From: Novilysobacter selenitireducens
GTDB taxonomy: Bacteria; Pseudomonadota; Gammaproteobacteria; Xanthomonadales; Xanthomonadaceae
NCBI RefSeq assembly: GCF_020026895.1
Contig: NZ_JAINZW010000003.1
Location: 356,154-420,153 of the forward strand
Length of the DNA stretch: 64,000 nucleotides
Direction: 5' to 3'
Under the pieces are notes generated by a model, which was given only the letters and a program-made list of their open reading frames with translations, was not told where the DNA came from and searched no databases. Positions within the stretch are counted from its first letter, which is position 1. Every line of letters begins with the position of its first letter. The translations under genes and the position numbers were made by a program. This document shows positions 1 through 8,191 of this stretch, piece after piece.

Positions 1-535
1 GGCCGACAGCGTCGCGCGCGTGGAGCGCCTGATCGCGCAACTGCTGTCGCTGAGCCGGGCCGAGAACGTCGGCGGCGTCCGCCATCGCACGCGGCTGAGC
101 CTGGACGCGCTGGTGCGGACCGAAGTCGACGAACTGCGGCCACTGGCTATGCAAAAACAGCAATCGCTGCGGGTCGACCTGGACCCCGTGCAGGTGTCGG
201 GCGACGAGTTCGCGCTGGGGCTGCTGGTGCGCAATCTGGTTGAGAACGCGGTGCGCTACACGCCGGCCGGCGGCACGATCGAGGTGCGCGTCTCGCACCC
301 CGGCGCGCATGCCGTGCTGCAGGTGGACGACTCCGGCCCCGGCATCCCCGAGGTCGACCGCGAGCGCGTATTCGACCCGTTCTACCGGCGCCTGGGCTCG
401 GGCGAGGAAGGCAGCGGCCTGGGCCTGGCCATCGCGCGGGAAGTGCTGGTTGCGCACCTGGGCACCATCCGCCTGGACCGCTCCAGCCGCCTCGGCGGAC
501 TGTCCTTGCACGTGGCACTGCCCGCCGGCGACTGA
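1..535 (+). CDS. Sensor histidine kinase, C-terminal part (5' end outside window)
   Basis: This is the C-terminal part of a two-component sensor kinase, which autophosphorylates on a His and passes the phosphate to a response regulator. The reading frame is open from base 2, so the sensor, membrane part and H-box lie upstream of the window. What remains is the end of the dimerisation helix (LIAQLLSLSRAE) and a full HATPase domain: N-box NLVENAVRYTP, G1 box DDSGPGIP, F-box VFDPFYRR and G2 box GSGLGLAIA. The order and spacing fit QseC/TctE-type kinases, but the partner regulator is not in view. Kinase identity is certain; the subfamily and signal are not. Confidence 0.93.
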   Translation, partial: ADSVARVERLIAQLLSLSRAENVGGVRHRTRLSLDALVRTEVDELRPLAMQKQQSLRVDLDPVQVSGDEFALGLLVRNLVENAVRYTPAGGTIEVRVSHPGAHAVLQVDDSGPGIPEVDRERVFDPFYRRLGSGEEGSGLGLAIAREVLVAHLGTIRLDRSSRLGGLSLHVALPAGD

Positions 536-558
536 CCCGCATCCGCCAAGCGCTCCCT

Positions 559-703
559 GTAGGAGCGGCTTCAGCCGCGATCCCCAACCCCAAACCCCCG
601 CGTCCTCACGCCCCCTTTGTAGGAGCGACGTAAGTCGCGACCACCATCTCCAAACAGGCGCCGCCATCCCCCGCCCCCTGTAGGGCCGACTTCACCCGCG
701 ATC
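559..703. repeat. REP cluster: three GTAG-headed palindromes
   Basis: Three repeats of about 25 bp fill the gap after the kinase gene. At 559 the head TGTAGGAGCG is followed by the stem GCTTCAGCCGCGATC (type A). At 619 the same head is followed by ACGTAAGTCGCGACC (type B). At 679 there is a decayed type A copy. All three point forward. Each can form a short hairpin; A and B share the head but have different, internally complementary stems. The GTAG head is typical of REP elements mobilised in trans by RAYT transposases in Xanthomonadaceae. Confidence 0.88.
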
Positions 704-774
704 AATGCACCCGGCCCCCACCGCCATCCGACCACCGCGCATATCCCCGCATGCGACCTGTGGCCTCACCTGCG

Positions 775-1167
775 CTACGTCCCGGCTGTCACCTCATCCA
801 TCAACGCCGTCAACGCACGCTCCACGTCCTGCGCATGCGGGCGGATGTCGGCGTCGTTGCTGACCAGCCCCAGCAGCTCGACCGGGCCGATCATCGACAC
901 CCGCGTACGCGTGCCGTCCTCGAACACCGCGATGCGGCAGGGCAGGGCGGCGGCCAGCGACGCATCGTGCGCCAGCACCTGCTGGGCGACGGCGGGGCTG
1001 CACAGCTCCAGCACGTAGCACTGGAAGTCGATGGGGTGGCCCTTCTCCTGCAGCGTCCTGTTGAAGTCGTAGCGGTGCAGCACGCCGAAGCCATGCGACT
1101 TGGCGCTGGCCTCGATGCGCTCGGCGACGGTGGCGGCGGACTGGTCGGTGGTGCGTTCGATGGTCAT
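775..1167 (-). CDS. DUF302 domain protein
   Basis: A 130-residue soluble protein matching the DUF302 fold throughout: a short N-terminal strand, the segment KSHGFGVLHRYDFNRTLQEK, and the family-like stretch VLELCSPAVAQQVLAHD followed by LPCRIAVFEDG. The biochemical role of DUF302 is unknown; members often sit beside sulfur or redox genes. Here it lies 12 bp after the TsdA-like gene and is probably co-transcribed with it. The ATG at 1167 is preceded by AGGA at good spacing. No signal peptide or CxxCH is present, so it is probably cytoplasmic. Confidence 0.85.
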   Translation of the reverse strand: MTIERTTDQSAATVAERIEASAKSHGFGVLHRYDFNRTLQEKGHPIDFQCYVLELCSPAVAQQVLAHDASLAAALPCRIAVFEDGTRTRVSMIGPVELLGLVSNDADIRPHAQDVERALTALMDEVTAGT

Positions 1168-1179
1168 GGCGGTTCCTGC

Positions 1180-2142
1180 TCAGCGCGTGGCGGGGTTGGC
1201 GCCCAGCAGGCGCCCGTCGACGGTGGTGCCGTAGGGCGAGTCCGGGTCGTCATGGAAGCGGGTGCGCGTCTCGGCGACGTCGCCGGTGAAGCGCGGGTCC
1301 TGCGGGCGCTCGTGGCCGTTCATGTACAGCGCCACGTCCCACGCATCCTGCACCGACAGCGTGCCGCCCTTGCCCAGCGGCATGTTGGCGCGGATGAAGG
1401 CCGCCGCGTTGTCCAGCTGGTGCATGCCCGCGCCCCAGTTGAAGGACTTCGGGCCCCACAGCGGCGGAAACACCGTGCGCCCGTCCCCCTGCTGGCCCTG
1501 GCCGTCCGCGCCGTGGCAGATCGCGCAGTTGGCGGCGTACACCGCTTCGCCGCGCGCGAAGTCCGGCGGCGTGTCCGGGCGCTCGCCCTTCGGGTAGCCC
1601 GCGCCGGGCAGGGTGGCGCCCACCGGCGCGCCCTGCGACATCCAGAACGAGTACGCCTCCAGCGCCACCACCACGTCGTGGCCGGCTGGCGGCGCGGTGC
1701 CGTCCATGCTGTAGGTGAAGCAGCCCTGCAGGCGCTCGGTGAAGTTGTTGACGCGCTGGTTCTTGCCACGGAACGCCGGGTAGCGCACCCACGCGCCCCA
1801 CAGCGGCGCCGAGTCCGCCTTGCGCCCGGCGTCCAGGTGGCAGTTGCCGCAACTCAGGTCGTTGCCGACGAACTCGCCCGCATGCGTCGGCGTGTCCAGG
1901 AAGATGTCGCGGCCGCGGCGGACCATGTCGCCGAACGGGCCTTCGGGGATGTCGGCCTCCGACGGCGGACTGAACTCACCCGGCGCCGCGGCCACGGCCG
2001 GGGCCGCCGCCGTTGCGGGCGCACCCGCTGGCGCCGCATCGGACGAGGGTTGCTTGCCGGTTCGCGGCGGGCGGATGTTGTCGCAGGCCGACAGCAGCAA
2101 TGCGGCGGCGGCGGCGAAGGCGAGGGCGGTGCGCGCACTCAT
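1180..2142 (-). CDS. tsdA: Thiosulfate dehydrogenase TsdA-like diheme cytochrome c (lipoprotein)
   Basis: TsdA joins two thiosulfates to tetrathionate (or the reverse) in the periplasm. The 320-residue product has a lipoprotein signal (LLLSAC, Cys20), a Pro/Ala linker, and two c-heme sites: CGNCH at 98-102 and CAICH at 206-210. Between them is the TsdA signature around Cys141 (RLQGCFTYSMDG); by family knowledge this Cys ligates the active-site heme. FNWGAGMH and NMPLGKGG near the second heme also fit TsdA. The start was chosen at the ATG giving the lipoprotein signal; it overlaps the upstream cytochrome stop as ATGA, so the two are translationally coupled. The lipid anchor is a variation on the usual soluble TsdA. 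Confidence 0.88.
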   Translation of the reverse strand: MSARTALAFAAAAALLLSACDNIRPPRTGKQPSSDAAPAGAPATAAAPAVAAAPGEFSPPSEADIPEGPFGDMVRRGRDIFLDTPTHAGEFVGNDLSCGNCHLDAGRKADSAPLWGAWVRYPAFRGKNQRVNNFTERLQGCFTYSMDGTAPPAGHDVVVALEAYSFWMSQGAPVGATLPGAGYPKGERPDTPPDFARGEAVYAANCAICHGADGQGQQGDGRTVFPPLWGPKSFNWGAGMHQLDNAAAFIRANMPLGKGGTLSVQDAWDVALYMNGHERPQDPRFTGDVAETRTRFHDDPDSPYGTTVDGRLLGANPATR

Positions 2143-2765
2143 CGCGATGCCTCCATCGGCAGCTTGGAGAAATAGTCGGACACGTCGCGGATCTCCTCGG
2201 CCGTCAGCCCGCGCGCGGCGGCCTGCATCAGCCCGATGGGGTCGTTGCTGCGGCGCCCGGCCTTCCATGCTTCAAGTTGCGCGGACAGGTAGTCGGCCGT
2301 CTGCCCGGCGATCGGCGGAAATGCATCGCCCACGCCGCGCCCGCCGGGGCCGTGGCACTGCACGCAGCCCGGCACGTTGCGGTCCCACGCACCGCGTTGC
2401 GCCACCCGCGCACCGGGGTGCGCATCGCCGGGTGGGGCCGAGGCGGGCAGCGCCGTGGCCGCGTAGTAGCCGGACATCGCCTCGCGCGTTTCAGGCGACA
2501 TCGCCTTGGCGATCGGCGACATCAGCGCATGCTCGCGCCGGCCCTCGGCCAGGTCGTCCAGCTGCTTGCGCAGGTAGGCCGCGTTGATGCCCGCCAGCCG
2601 CGGCATCGCGCCCTGGCCCTCGCCCTGCGCCCCATGGCAACTGGCGCATGCCGCCAACCCGTCGCCGCCGCTGTTGGCCAGCGTTGCCGGGTTCACCGAC
2701 TGCGCCTGCACCGCCCCAGCCGTGCCCGCCAGCACCACCACCGCCGTCCACTGCATCCACTTCAT
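2139..2765 (-). CDS. Diheme cytochrome c4-like protein, probable TsdB-type partner
   Basis: A 208-residue periplasmic electron carrier. It has a cleavable signal peptide (about residues 1-22, ending AVQAQ) and two cytochrome-c domains with CASCH at 40-44 and CVQCH at 134-138. Each is followed by a PRLAG or PPIAG loop and a YL..QL helix, the cytochrome c4 pattern. The gene is directly upstream of the TsdA-like gene and overlaps it by 4 bp, so it most likely takes electrons from thiosulfate oxidation, as TsdB does. The ATG at 2765 was chosen because it begins the signal peptide. TsdB versus a general cytochrome c4 cannot be settled from sequence alone. Confidence 0.87.
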   Translation of the reverse strand: MKWMQWTAVVVLAGTAGAVQAQSVNPATLANSGGDGLAACASCHGAQGEGQGAMPRLAGINAAYLRKQLDDLAEGRREHALMSPIAKAMSPETREAMSGYYAATALPASAPPGDAHPGARVAQRGAWDRNVPGCVQCHGPGGRGVGDAFPPIAGQTADYLSAQLEAWKAGRRSNDPIGLMQAAARGLTAEEIRDVSDYFSKLPMEASR

Positions 2766-2930
2766 CGCGCGCTCCGCATCTGTCCAACGGCAGGCGGCCC
2801 ACTGGCCGCTACCGATCGACGCGATTCTGTGCACCACCCCCGTGCCAACAACGTGAACCGCCCGCACGTCCGGGCCTCTACGCGGCCGCAAGCCCACACC
2901 CCAATCCCCCGGCGTCACTCACGCCCCCTT

Positions 2931-3016
2931 TGTAGGAGCGACGTAAGTCGCGACCACCATCCCCAAGATGGCACCGCCACCCCCCGCCCCCTGTAGGAGC
3001 GGCTTCAGCCACGACC
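2931..3016. repeat. REP pair in the 511-bp gap before the paralog cluster
   Basis: A forward type B copy (2931-2955) and a forward type A copy with one stem mismatch (2992-3016) lie 37 bp apart. The rest of the gap from 2766 to 3276 is C-rich and I see no gene or terminator in it; it should hold promoters for both divergent units, but no convincing -35/-10 pair could be picked out. Confidence 0.85.
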
Positions 3017-3276
3017 ACGCCACCCCCGACACCGACGAGCCCCACACCCCGGCCGCCGGCACGACCTCACACGCGACACCCGCGGCCCCCGCCGCACCCC
3101 CTGCCATCGCCGCCCCTCCAACCGCCAGCGCTGGCCCAAGAAAATAAAGCGCCGCCGCAGTAACCCGGCACCGCCCCGAAACAACCGCCAACGACGCTTA
3201 CCGCCGCCGGCACAAGGCCTTGGACTCCTTACCGCGCTAGCATGCGCCTCAGGGGACATCACTCCGGGGGGGTCCG

Positions 3277-4719
3277 ATGCGTTCTTTGCTTATTGCTTCA
3301 TTGCTGGCTTTTTCGCTGACGCCCGGGAGCGTTGCGGCCCAATCGCTCGAGGAAAGCTACGCCCAGCTGTGCTCCAAGCCGGCCGATGCCAAGACCGAAG
3401 CGTGCCAGGTACTGGCAAAGTCGCTGATGGAAAAATTGCAGGCGCAACCGGCTTCACCAGCCAGTGTGCCGGCCGCTCAGGAGTCTGGCAGTGGGGACGC
3501 CGCACCGGACCTGGTGGGCATGCAGCGTTGGGGTTTCTTCGCCGACCTGGTCGGTCAGGATCTGATCGATATCCAGTACGAGAACCCGAGCAACATCACG
3601 TTCACCCCTGCCACTCTGGAGTACGTCTGGGAGGAGCCGGGGGAAGTGATGGTGCTGCTCGAGAAGCGGCCGGACGGCACCGTCACGCATGGCGCGACCC
3701 TGCAGTGGGATGCAACGCATCGCGGCCTGCGCGAAACGACGCCTGGAGGTGGGGCCAGCAGCCTGTACGAATGGCAGCCCGACGGGTCGGCCATCGTCAG
3801 CGCCGGAGCCGTGCGCATGGTCTTTCGCCGCCTTGCCGATGGCGCGCTGGAAATGCTCATCGAGGATGACAAGGGTCAGGGGTGGCAGCTGATGAACCGC
3901 CGTCACCGGGTGCCGGCAACCGCTGCCAACCTGGAAACCCAGGCCTTGATGAAGCAGGTTGAGGCCAACATGGCTGAAACGCAGAAGCTGATGGCCGAGA
4001 TAACGCGTGCGGACGCAGAGCTCAAAGCCAGCCCACTTTGGCAGCAGACGCTGGCCAACCAGGCCCGTGCCGAGGCGGAGCGGAAGCGCAAGGCCGAACG
4101 CGGCAGCTCGTTCGATGCCTTTCTCCGAGGGGTCAATTCCGCTCTGGATTCCGGTCTGGAGGTAGCGCGCGCCCAGGAAGCGCAGTCACGCTACGAACTC
4201 GATTCGACGCTGGCCGACATCAACGCGCAGGCCCGCGCGCAGCAGGCGGCGCAGTCGCAGGCCTCTGCCATGCGCTCCGGAACGGGCTACACGGCGCAGC
4301 CCGCCGCACCGCCCGCGTCCACGCCGCCGGCCACCACCACCTACACCGCCGTCCAGGGCCCGGGTACGGGTTCGTGGGCCAGCGCAGGGCGGGGCAGCTC
4401 GGCTGGCGGCGCCAGTTCGATGGGAACCTCCGGCAGCGCCTCGACTCGTGATGACGCGTCCATGTGTGTCTCCCCGCCGGTCACCAGCACCCACACGTGC
4501 GCCGACCTCAGTGGCTACAAGGCGATGGTGTCCAACACCTGCGCCGTGCCGGTGGACGTGCGCGTCTGCTTCATGACCGACGGGGGGTGGAACTGTCAGT
4601 CCAACTACGGCCTGGCGCCAGAGGCCACCTGGGAGCCGGGCTGGTGCCATGCCAACACCGGTGAGGTGTTCCATGCGGTCCGTTACAGCGACAGCGACGA
4701 GCCGCTCGACCAGCCGTAA
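3277..4719 (+). CDS. Secreted protein of unknown function, tandem paralog 1 (Cys-rich C-terminal module)
   Basis: The function is not recognised. The 480-residue product has a signal peptide (about 1-21, ending SVAAQ), a short Cys-containing motif (SLEESYAQLCSKPADAK), a divergent beta-rich central region (about 75-215), and a charged coiled-coil stretch (about 220-280). The C-terminal module begins with ALDSGLEVARAQEAQSRYEL, passes through a Thr/Pro/Ser/Gly linker, and ends in a domain with six Cys (MCVSPPV, HTCADLSGY, NTCAVP, RVCFMTDGGWNCQ, GWCHANTG). The last ~190 residues are almost identical to those of the next two genes, while the N-terminal parts differ strongly. It is probably periplasmic or exported, with disulfides. 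The start is an ATG before a clear signal peptide. Confidence 0.85.
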   Translation: MRSLLIASLLAFSLTPGSVAAQSLEESYAQLCSKPADAKTEACQVLAKSLMEKLQAQPASPASVPAAQESGSGDAAPDLVGMQRWGFFADLVGQDLIDIQYENPSNITFTPATLEYVWEEPGEVMVLLEKRPDGTVTHGATLQWDATHRGLRETTPGGGASSLYEWQPDGSAIVSAGAVRMVFRRLADGALEMLIEDDKGQGWQLMNRRHRVPATAANLETQALMKQVEANMAETQKLMAEITRADAELKASPLWQQTLANQARAEAERKRKAERGSSFDAFLRGVNSALDSGLEVARAQEAQSRYELDSTLADINAQARAQQAAQSQASAMRSGTGYTAQPAAPPASTPPATTTYTAVQGPGTGSWASAGRGSSAGGASSMGTSGSASTRDDASMCVSPPVTSTHTCADLSGYKAMVSNTCAVPVDVRVCFMTDGGWNCQSNYGLAPEATWEPGWCHANTGEVFHAVRYSDSDEPLDQP

Positions 4720-4750
4720 GAATTCCATCGCATCCATTCCCGGAACCACC

Positions 4751-6178
4751 ATGACGATATTTGCCGCACGTACGGTCGCGCTGTCTTTCGCCCTGGCCCT
4801 GGGATGCCTGCCCGGCATGGCTCTGGGGCAGACGCTGGAGGACAACTACGCTCGCCTGTGTTCCGATGCGGACCAGGCCGACGAGGCAACCTGTGCCGCG
4901 TTGCGAAAGGCGCTGCTGGACAAGTTGCAGGCAGCAGAAGCCGCCACCCCACACCGCGCAGCGGCAACGGGTGTCCAGACATCCGCGCAGGCCACCCCCG
5001 CGGAGGCGGACCCGGCGCTTGTCGCCGAGTGGCGTCTCCGCTGGGGTCCGTTCGCCGACATGGTGGGCAAGCGCTGGATCACCAGCGTTGCAGGGCAGTC
5101 GCTTGATATCGCGAAGGCGATCGCCGGCGCCGGGACTTCGGCAGTCTATGAGTGGGAGGTGCCCGGGGAGGTCATGGCCGTTTACCAGTACACAGGCTCG
5201 GAGCGGACGCTGTCGAGTCGCATCCGTTGGGATCAGACCACCGGTGGTTTGATTGAAGAGTCCACCGCAATGCCGGGGTACGACACCCACTACATCGTCG
5301 AGCTCGACGGTTCCCTGTCCTACACCATCTCCAATATGCCGGATGCCGCAGGAACGTACAGACGCTTGTCGGGGAACTCTGTTGAGCTCCGATTGGAGCG
5401 TGAACTGCCCACCGGCAAAGTCGTTCTGTCCTACGTCTACCGGGAGTTGACGCGCGAGGCGCTGGCAGAGCGGCAGATGGACGTCCAGAACCTGGTCGAG
5501 GCTGAGGCTCAAGCGCGCCAGGACGCCGCCCGCAGGCAGCAACAAGCGGAGCAGGACCGGGCCAATCGATGGAGCGCTGTAATGGGCGCGGTAAACGGTG
5601 CACTGGACGCGGGGCTTGAGGTGGCGCGCGCACAGGAAGCGCAGTCGCGCTACGAACTCGATTCGACGCTGGCCGACATCAACGCGCAGGCCCGCGCACA
5701 GCAGGCAGCACAGACTCAGGCCAGTGCCATGCGTTCCGGCACAGGCTACACGGCGCAGCCCGTCGCACCGCCGGTGTCCACGCCGCCGGCCACCTCCACC
5801 TACACCGCCGTCCCGGGCCCGGGCACGGGTTCGTGGGCCAGCGCAGGGCAGGGCAGTTCCGTGGGTGGCGCCAGTTCGATGGGAACCTCCGGCAGCGCCT
5901 CGACTCGTGATGACGCGTCCATGTGTGTCTCCCCGCCGGTCACCAGCACCCACACGTGCGCCGACCTCAGTGGCTACAAGGCGATGTTGTCCAACACCTG
6001 CGCCGTGCCGGTGGACGTGCGCGTCTGCTTCATGACCGACGGGGGGTGGAACTGCCAGTCCAACTACGGCCTGGCGCCAGAGGCCATCTGGGAGCCGGGC
6101 TGGTGCCATGCCAACACGGGCGAGGTGTTCCATGCGGTCCGCTACAGCGACAGCAACGAGCCGCTGGCATCCCCCTAG
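4751..6178 (+). CDS. Secreted protein of unknown function, tandem paralog 2
   Basis: This 475-residue paralog follows the previous gene after 31 bp and shares its architecture: signal peptide (about 1-27, ending MALGQ), N-terminal motif LEDNYARLCSDADQ, a divergent middle, a Gln/Arg/Ala-rich coiled coil (AEAQARQDAARRQQQAEQDR), the repeated helix ALDAGLEVARAQEAQSRYEL, a low-complexity linker and the six-Cys terminal domain. The ATG at 4751 was chosen because it starts the signal peptide; an in-frame upstream ATG lies inside the previous gene. The C-terminal DNA is nearly identical to paralog 1, which points to recent duplication or gene conversion. No enzymatic motif was found. Confidence 0.83.
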   Translation: MTIFAARTVALSFALALGCLPGMALGQTLEDNYARLCSDADQADEATCAALRKALLDKLQAAEAATPHRAAATGVQTSAQATPAEADPALVAEWRLRWGPFADMVGKRWITSVAGQSLDIAKAIAGAGTSAVYEWEVPGEVMAVYQYTGSERTLSSRIRWDQTTGGLIEESTAMPGYDTHYIVELDGSLSYTISNMPDAAGTYRRLSGNSVELRLERELPTGKVVLSYVYRELTREALAERQMDVQNLVEAEAQARQDAARRQQQAEQDRANRWSAVMGAVNGALDAGLEVARAQEAQSRYELDSTLADINAQARAQQAAQTQASAMRSGTGYTAQPVAPPVSTPPATSTYTAVPGPGTGSWASAGQGSSVGGASSMGTSGSASTRDDASMCVSPPVTSTHTCADLSGYKAMLSNTCAVPVDVRVCFMTDGGWNCQSNYGLAPEAIWEPGWCHANTGEVFHAVRYSDSNEPLASP

Positions 6179-6190
6179 CCGCATTTGGAG

Positions 6191-6221
6191 ATATCCTCCC
6201 CCGGCAAGATGGGGGGGATAT
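6191..6221 (+). promoter_or_regulatory. Hairpin covering the ribosome site and start codon of paralog 3
   Basis: The 5' arm ATATCC-T-CCCCC (6191-6202) can pair with the 3' arm GGGGGGGATAT (6211-6221) around a short loop, with one bulged T. The 3' arm contains the G-rich ribosome site and the first two bases of the ATG at 6220, so the folded form would hide the start of paralog 3. This could set translation of the third protein apart from the first two. The pairing is seen; the regulatory role is inferred. Confidence 0.45.
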
Positions 6222-7569
6222 GCGATACCTATATTTTGTTGCAGCACTGGTTGCATCGGCGGGCGTGCAGCCCGTTGCCGCACAAACACTCGAAGAGGCG
6301 CACGCCGCCCTCTGTGAGCCCGGTAGACGAAGTGAAGCGTGCGACGCTCTGCAGCAGATGATTGCCGAACGGTCCGCCGGCACTTCGGAGTCATCCTCTG
6401 AGGAGCCCGCGCCAGAACTGATGCGGACCTGGGGACCTTTGGCGCGGCTCGTGGACACCGCTTGGGTACACGAGGGCCCAACCGGGATTGACATGCGCCA
6501 TGCCTATACCTGGTCGCCGGACGGATCTTCGATCCGTCTGCAGGCCGGCATGCCGGCGTTCGCGGATGCAGACCGGACACTTGAATTCACTCCGGGCGAT
6601 CAGCCGGGCGAACTCAAGGCGCACATCCGCGTGTCGGGATTCCAGGGTGACGCGGTATTCCGCTTCCAGGATGACAGGACGCTGCGCGCCGATCCCTACA
6701 TATTGAGCAATGCCTCGGGTAGCCGCCTCCACTACAACGAAGAGATGACCTTGGCCGCCGATGATGTCTATGTGGCGGGGCTGGCGTCGGTCTCATATCC
6801 CATGGCCCATCTTTCGATGTCGCCGCTGGCGCTGGACGTCCGCGACCGGTACGAAGCTGCCCAGCGCATGCGGGGAGCGGCCGCGACCATCGAGATGGAA
6901 CGAAAGATCCAGGCTGACCTACGCGCCGAAGAAGACGCCAAGCGTGAGGCCCGCCGCCAGCGATGGTCGGCGGTGATGGGCGCAATGAGCGGCGCTCTCG
7001 ATGCCGGTCTGGAAGTCGCGCGCGCACAGGAAGCGCAGTCGCGCTACGAGCTCGATTCGACGCTGGCCGACATCAACGCGCAGGCCCGCGCACAGCAGGC
7101 AGCACAGACTCAGGCCAGTGCCATGCGTTCCGGTGCGGGCTACACGGCTGCACCTGCCGCATCCCCGGTATCCGCGCCGCAAGCCTCGACCACCTACACG
7201 CCTGTCCAAGGTCCGGGCACAGGTTCGTGGGCCAGCGCCGGACAGGGCAGCTCCGGCGGCGCAGACTCGCCAGCAGCGTCCGGCAGTACTTCAACCCGCG
7301 ATGACGCGTCCATGTGCGTCTCCCCGCCCGTCACCAGCACCCACAAGTGCGCCGACCTCAGTGGCTACAAAGCGATGGTGTCCAACACCTGCGCGGTACC
7401 GGTCGACGTGCGCGTCTGCTTCATGACCGACGGCGGCTGGAACTGCCAGTCCAACTACGGGCTTGCGCCTGAAGCCACCTGGGAGCCCGGCTGGTGCCAC
7501 GCCAACACCGGTGAGGTGTTCCACGCGGTGCGATACAGCGACAGCAAGGAGCCGCTGGCGTCGCCTTGA
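6220..7569 (+). CDS. Secreted protein of unknown function, tandem paralog 3
   Basis: A 449-residue product and the last of the triplet. It has a signal peptide (about 1-21, ending PVAAQ), the N-terminal motif TLEEAHAALCEPGRRSEAC, a divergent beta-rich middle (about 60-205), a coiled coil rich in Glu/Arg/Lys, and the shared C-terminal module starting ALDAGLEVARAQEAQ and ending in the six-Cys domain. The linker has drifted more from paralogs 1 and 2 than the flanking helix and Cys domain have. The ATG at 6220 is preceded by a run of seven G that may also be part of a hairpin. The three proteins look like variants that share one conserved tail and differ in the head. Confidence 0.84.
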   Translation: MRYLYFVAALVASAGVQPVAAQTLEEAHAALCEPGRRSEACDALQQMIAERSAGTSESSSEEPAPELMRTWGPLARLVDTAWVHEGPTGIDMRHAYTWSPDGSSIRLQAGMPAFADADRTLEFTPGDQPGELKAHIRVSGFQGDAVFRFQDDRTLRADPYILSNASGSRLHYNEEMTLAADDVYVAGLASVSYPMAHLSMSPLALDVRDRYEAAQRMRGAAATIEMERKIQADLRAEEDAKREARRQRWSAVMGAMSGALDAGLEVARAQEAQSRYELDSTLADINAQARAQQAAQTQASAMRSGAGYTAAPAASPVSAPQASTTYTPVQGPGTGSWASAGQGSSGGADSPAASGSTSTRDDASMCVSPPVTSTHKCADLSGYKAMVSNTCAVPVDVRVCFMTDGGWNCQSNYGLAPEATWEPGWCHANTGEVFHAVRYSDSKEPLASP

Positions 7570-7573
7570 CGCA

Positions 7574-7600
7574 ATGCAGGAACGGCTTCAGCCGCAACCA
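7574..7600 (+). repeat. Decayed type A REP
   Basis: A single mutated copy of the type A palindrome (TGCAGGAACG, then GCTTCAGCCGCAACC) directly follows paralog 3. Two changes in the head and one in the stem suggest an old copy. The rest of the 622-bp gap to 8191 holds the 21-bp array and a terminator; I see no other gene. Confidence 0.7.
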
Positions 7601-7673
7601 CGACATCCCAAGCCCAAGCGCCGGCGAACCCCACACCCCCGTTCGCATGCGTTAGCTCCGTCGCGAAGCACAT

Positions 7674-8072
7674 AGCGACGTTGCACCACATGCCACCGCC
7701 GCCGTTCCAACTGTCACCACCGGAACCACAAGGCGCAGCCGCGCCGCTGCAACCCGCATCGCCCCCGGAAAATCCGCCGGCGACGCCGCATTAACCGCCG
7801 TGCGAGCCGCATAACACGGCAGCGCTGCCGCCCGAAGTGCCACCACCCGCGCCACAACCCGCACCGCCGCCGAAAAAAGCACCACCGCCCGCGCACCAAC
7901 CGCCACGCATGCCCCAAAAAGCGGCAACGCTGCCACTCAAAGCGCCATGCACGCCGCTCAAAGCCCCATCGATGGCGCAACGTGCACCACCGCTGCCACG
8001 CCAACCGGCACCACAGCCGCTTTTTTCGCCAACGCTGCCACTTAAAGGCACACCCGCGCCGCCATCGCCACC
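7674..8072 (+). repeat. Degenerate tandem array, about nineteen 21-bp units
   Basis: Cutting the sequence every 21 bp from 7674 gives a stack of units with no insertion or deletion. From 7695 to 8072 (18 units) column 21 is always C; column 1 is A in 16 of 18, column 9 is C in 17, and columns 3, 7, 11 and 15 are C, G, C and A in 15 each. The core reads ACCGCTGCC, then AC or GC, then a short A-run. Good units start at 7926, 7947 and 8031. In one plus-strand frame the units translate to a heptad such as TLPLKAP, but a stop occurs in the unit at 7779 and no start or ribosome site precedes the array. The period equals two DNA helical turns. A homologous array lies at 62878-63234. Function is unknown. 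Confidence 0.85.
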
Positions 8073-8119
8073 ATCCCCGCGAAGGCGAACAGCCACGGAC
8101 ACGCAACCCCGCCCAAGCG

Positions 8120-8150
8120 AAAAACAAAAAGGCCGCCCGAAGGCGGCCTC
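8120..8150 (-). terminator. Rho-independent terminator of the 8192-8662 gene
   Basis: Read on the minus strand, GGCCGCC, loop TTCG, GGCGGCC is followed by TTTTTGTTTTT. It lies 41 bp past the stop codon at 8192, a typical intrinsic terminator. Confidence 0.88.
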
Positions 8151-8191
8151 TCGCAGAACCCCGGCACGCACACCGCCTGCCGCTTAACCCC

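Noticed and set aside
7674..8072. CRISPR array
   Set aside because: The units touch directly, are 21 bp long, vary in most columns, and there are no spacers or cas genes.
7714..8127. Trp/Arg/Cys-rich protein gene on the minus strand across the 21-bp array
   Set aside because: All frames carry the heptad because 21 is divisible by 3; no ribosome site, odd composition, and it runs into a terminator of another gene.
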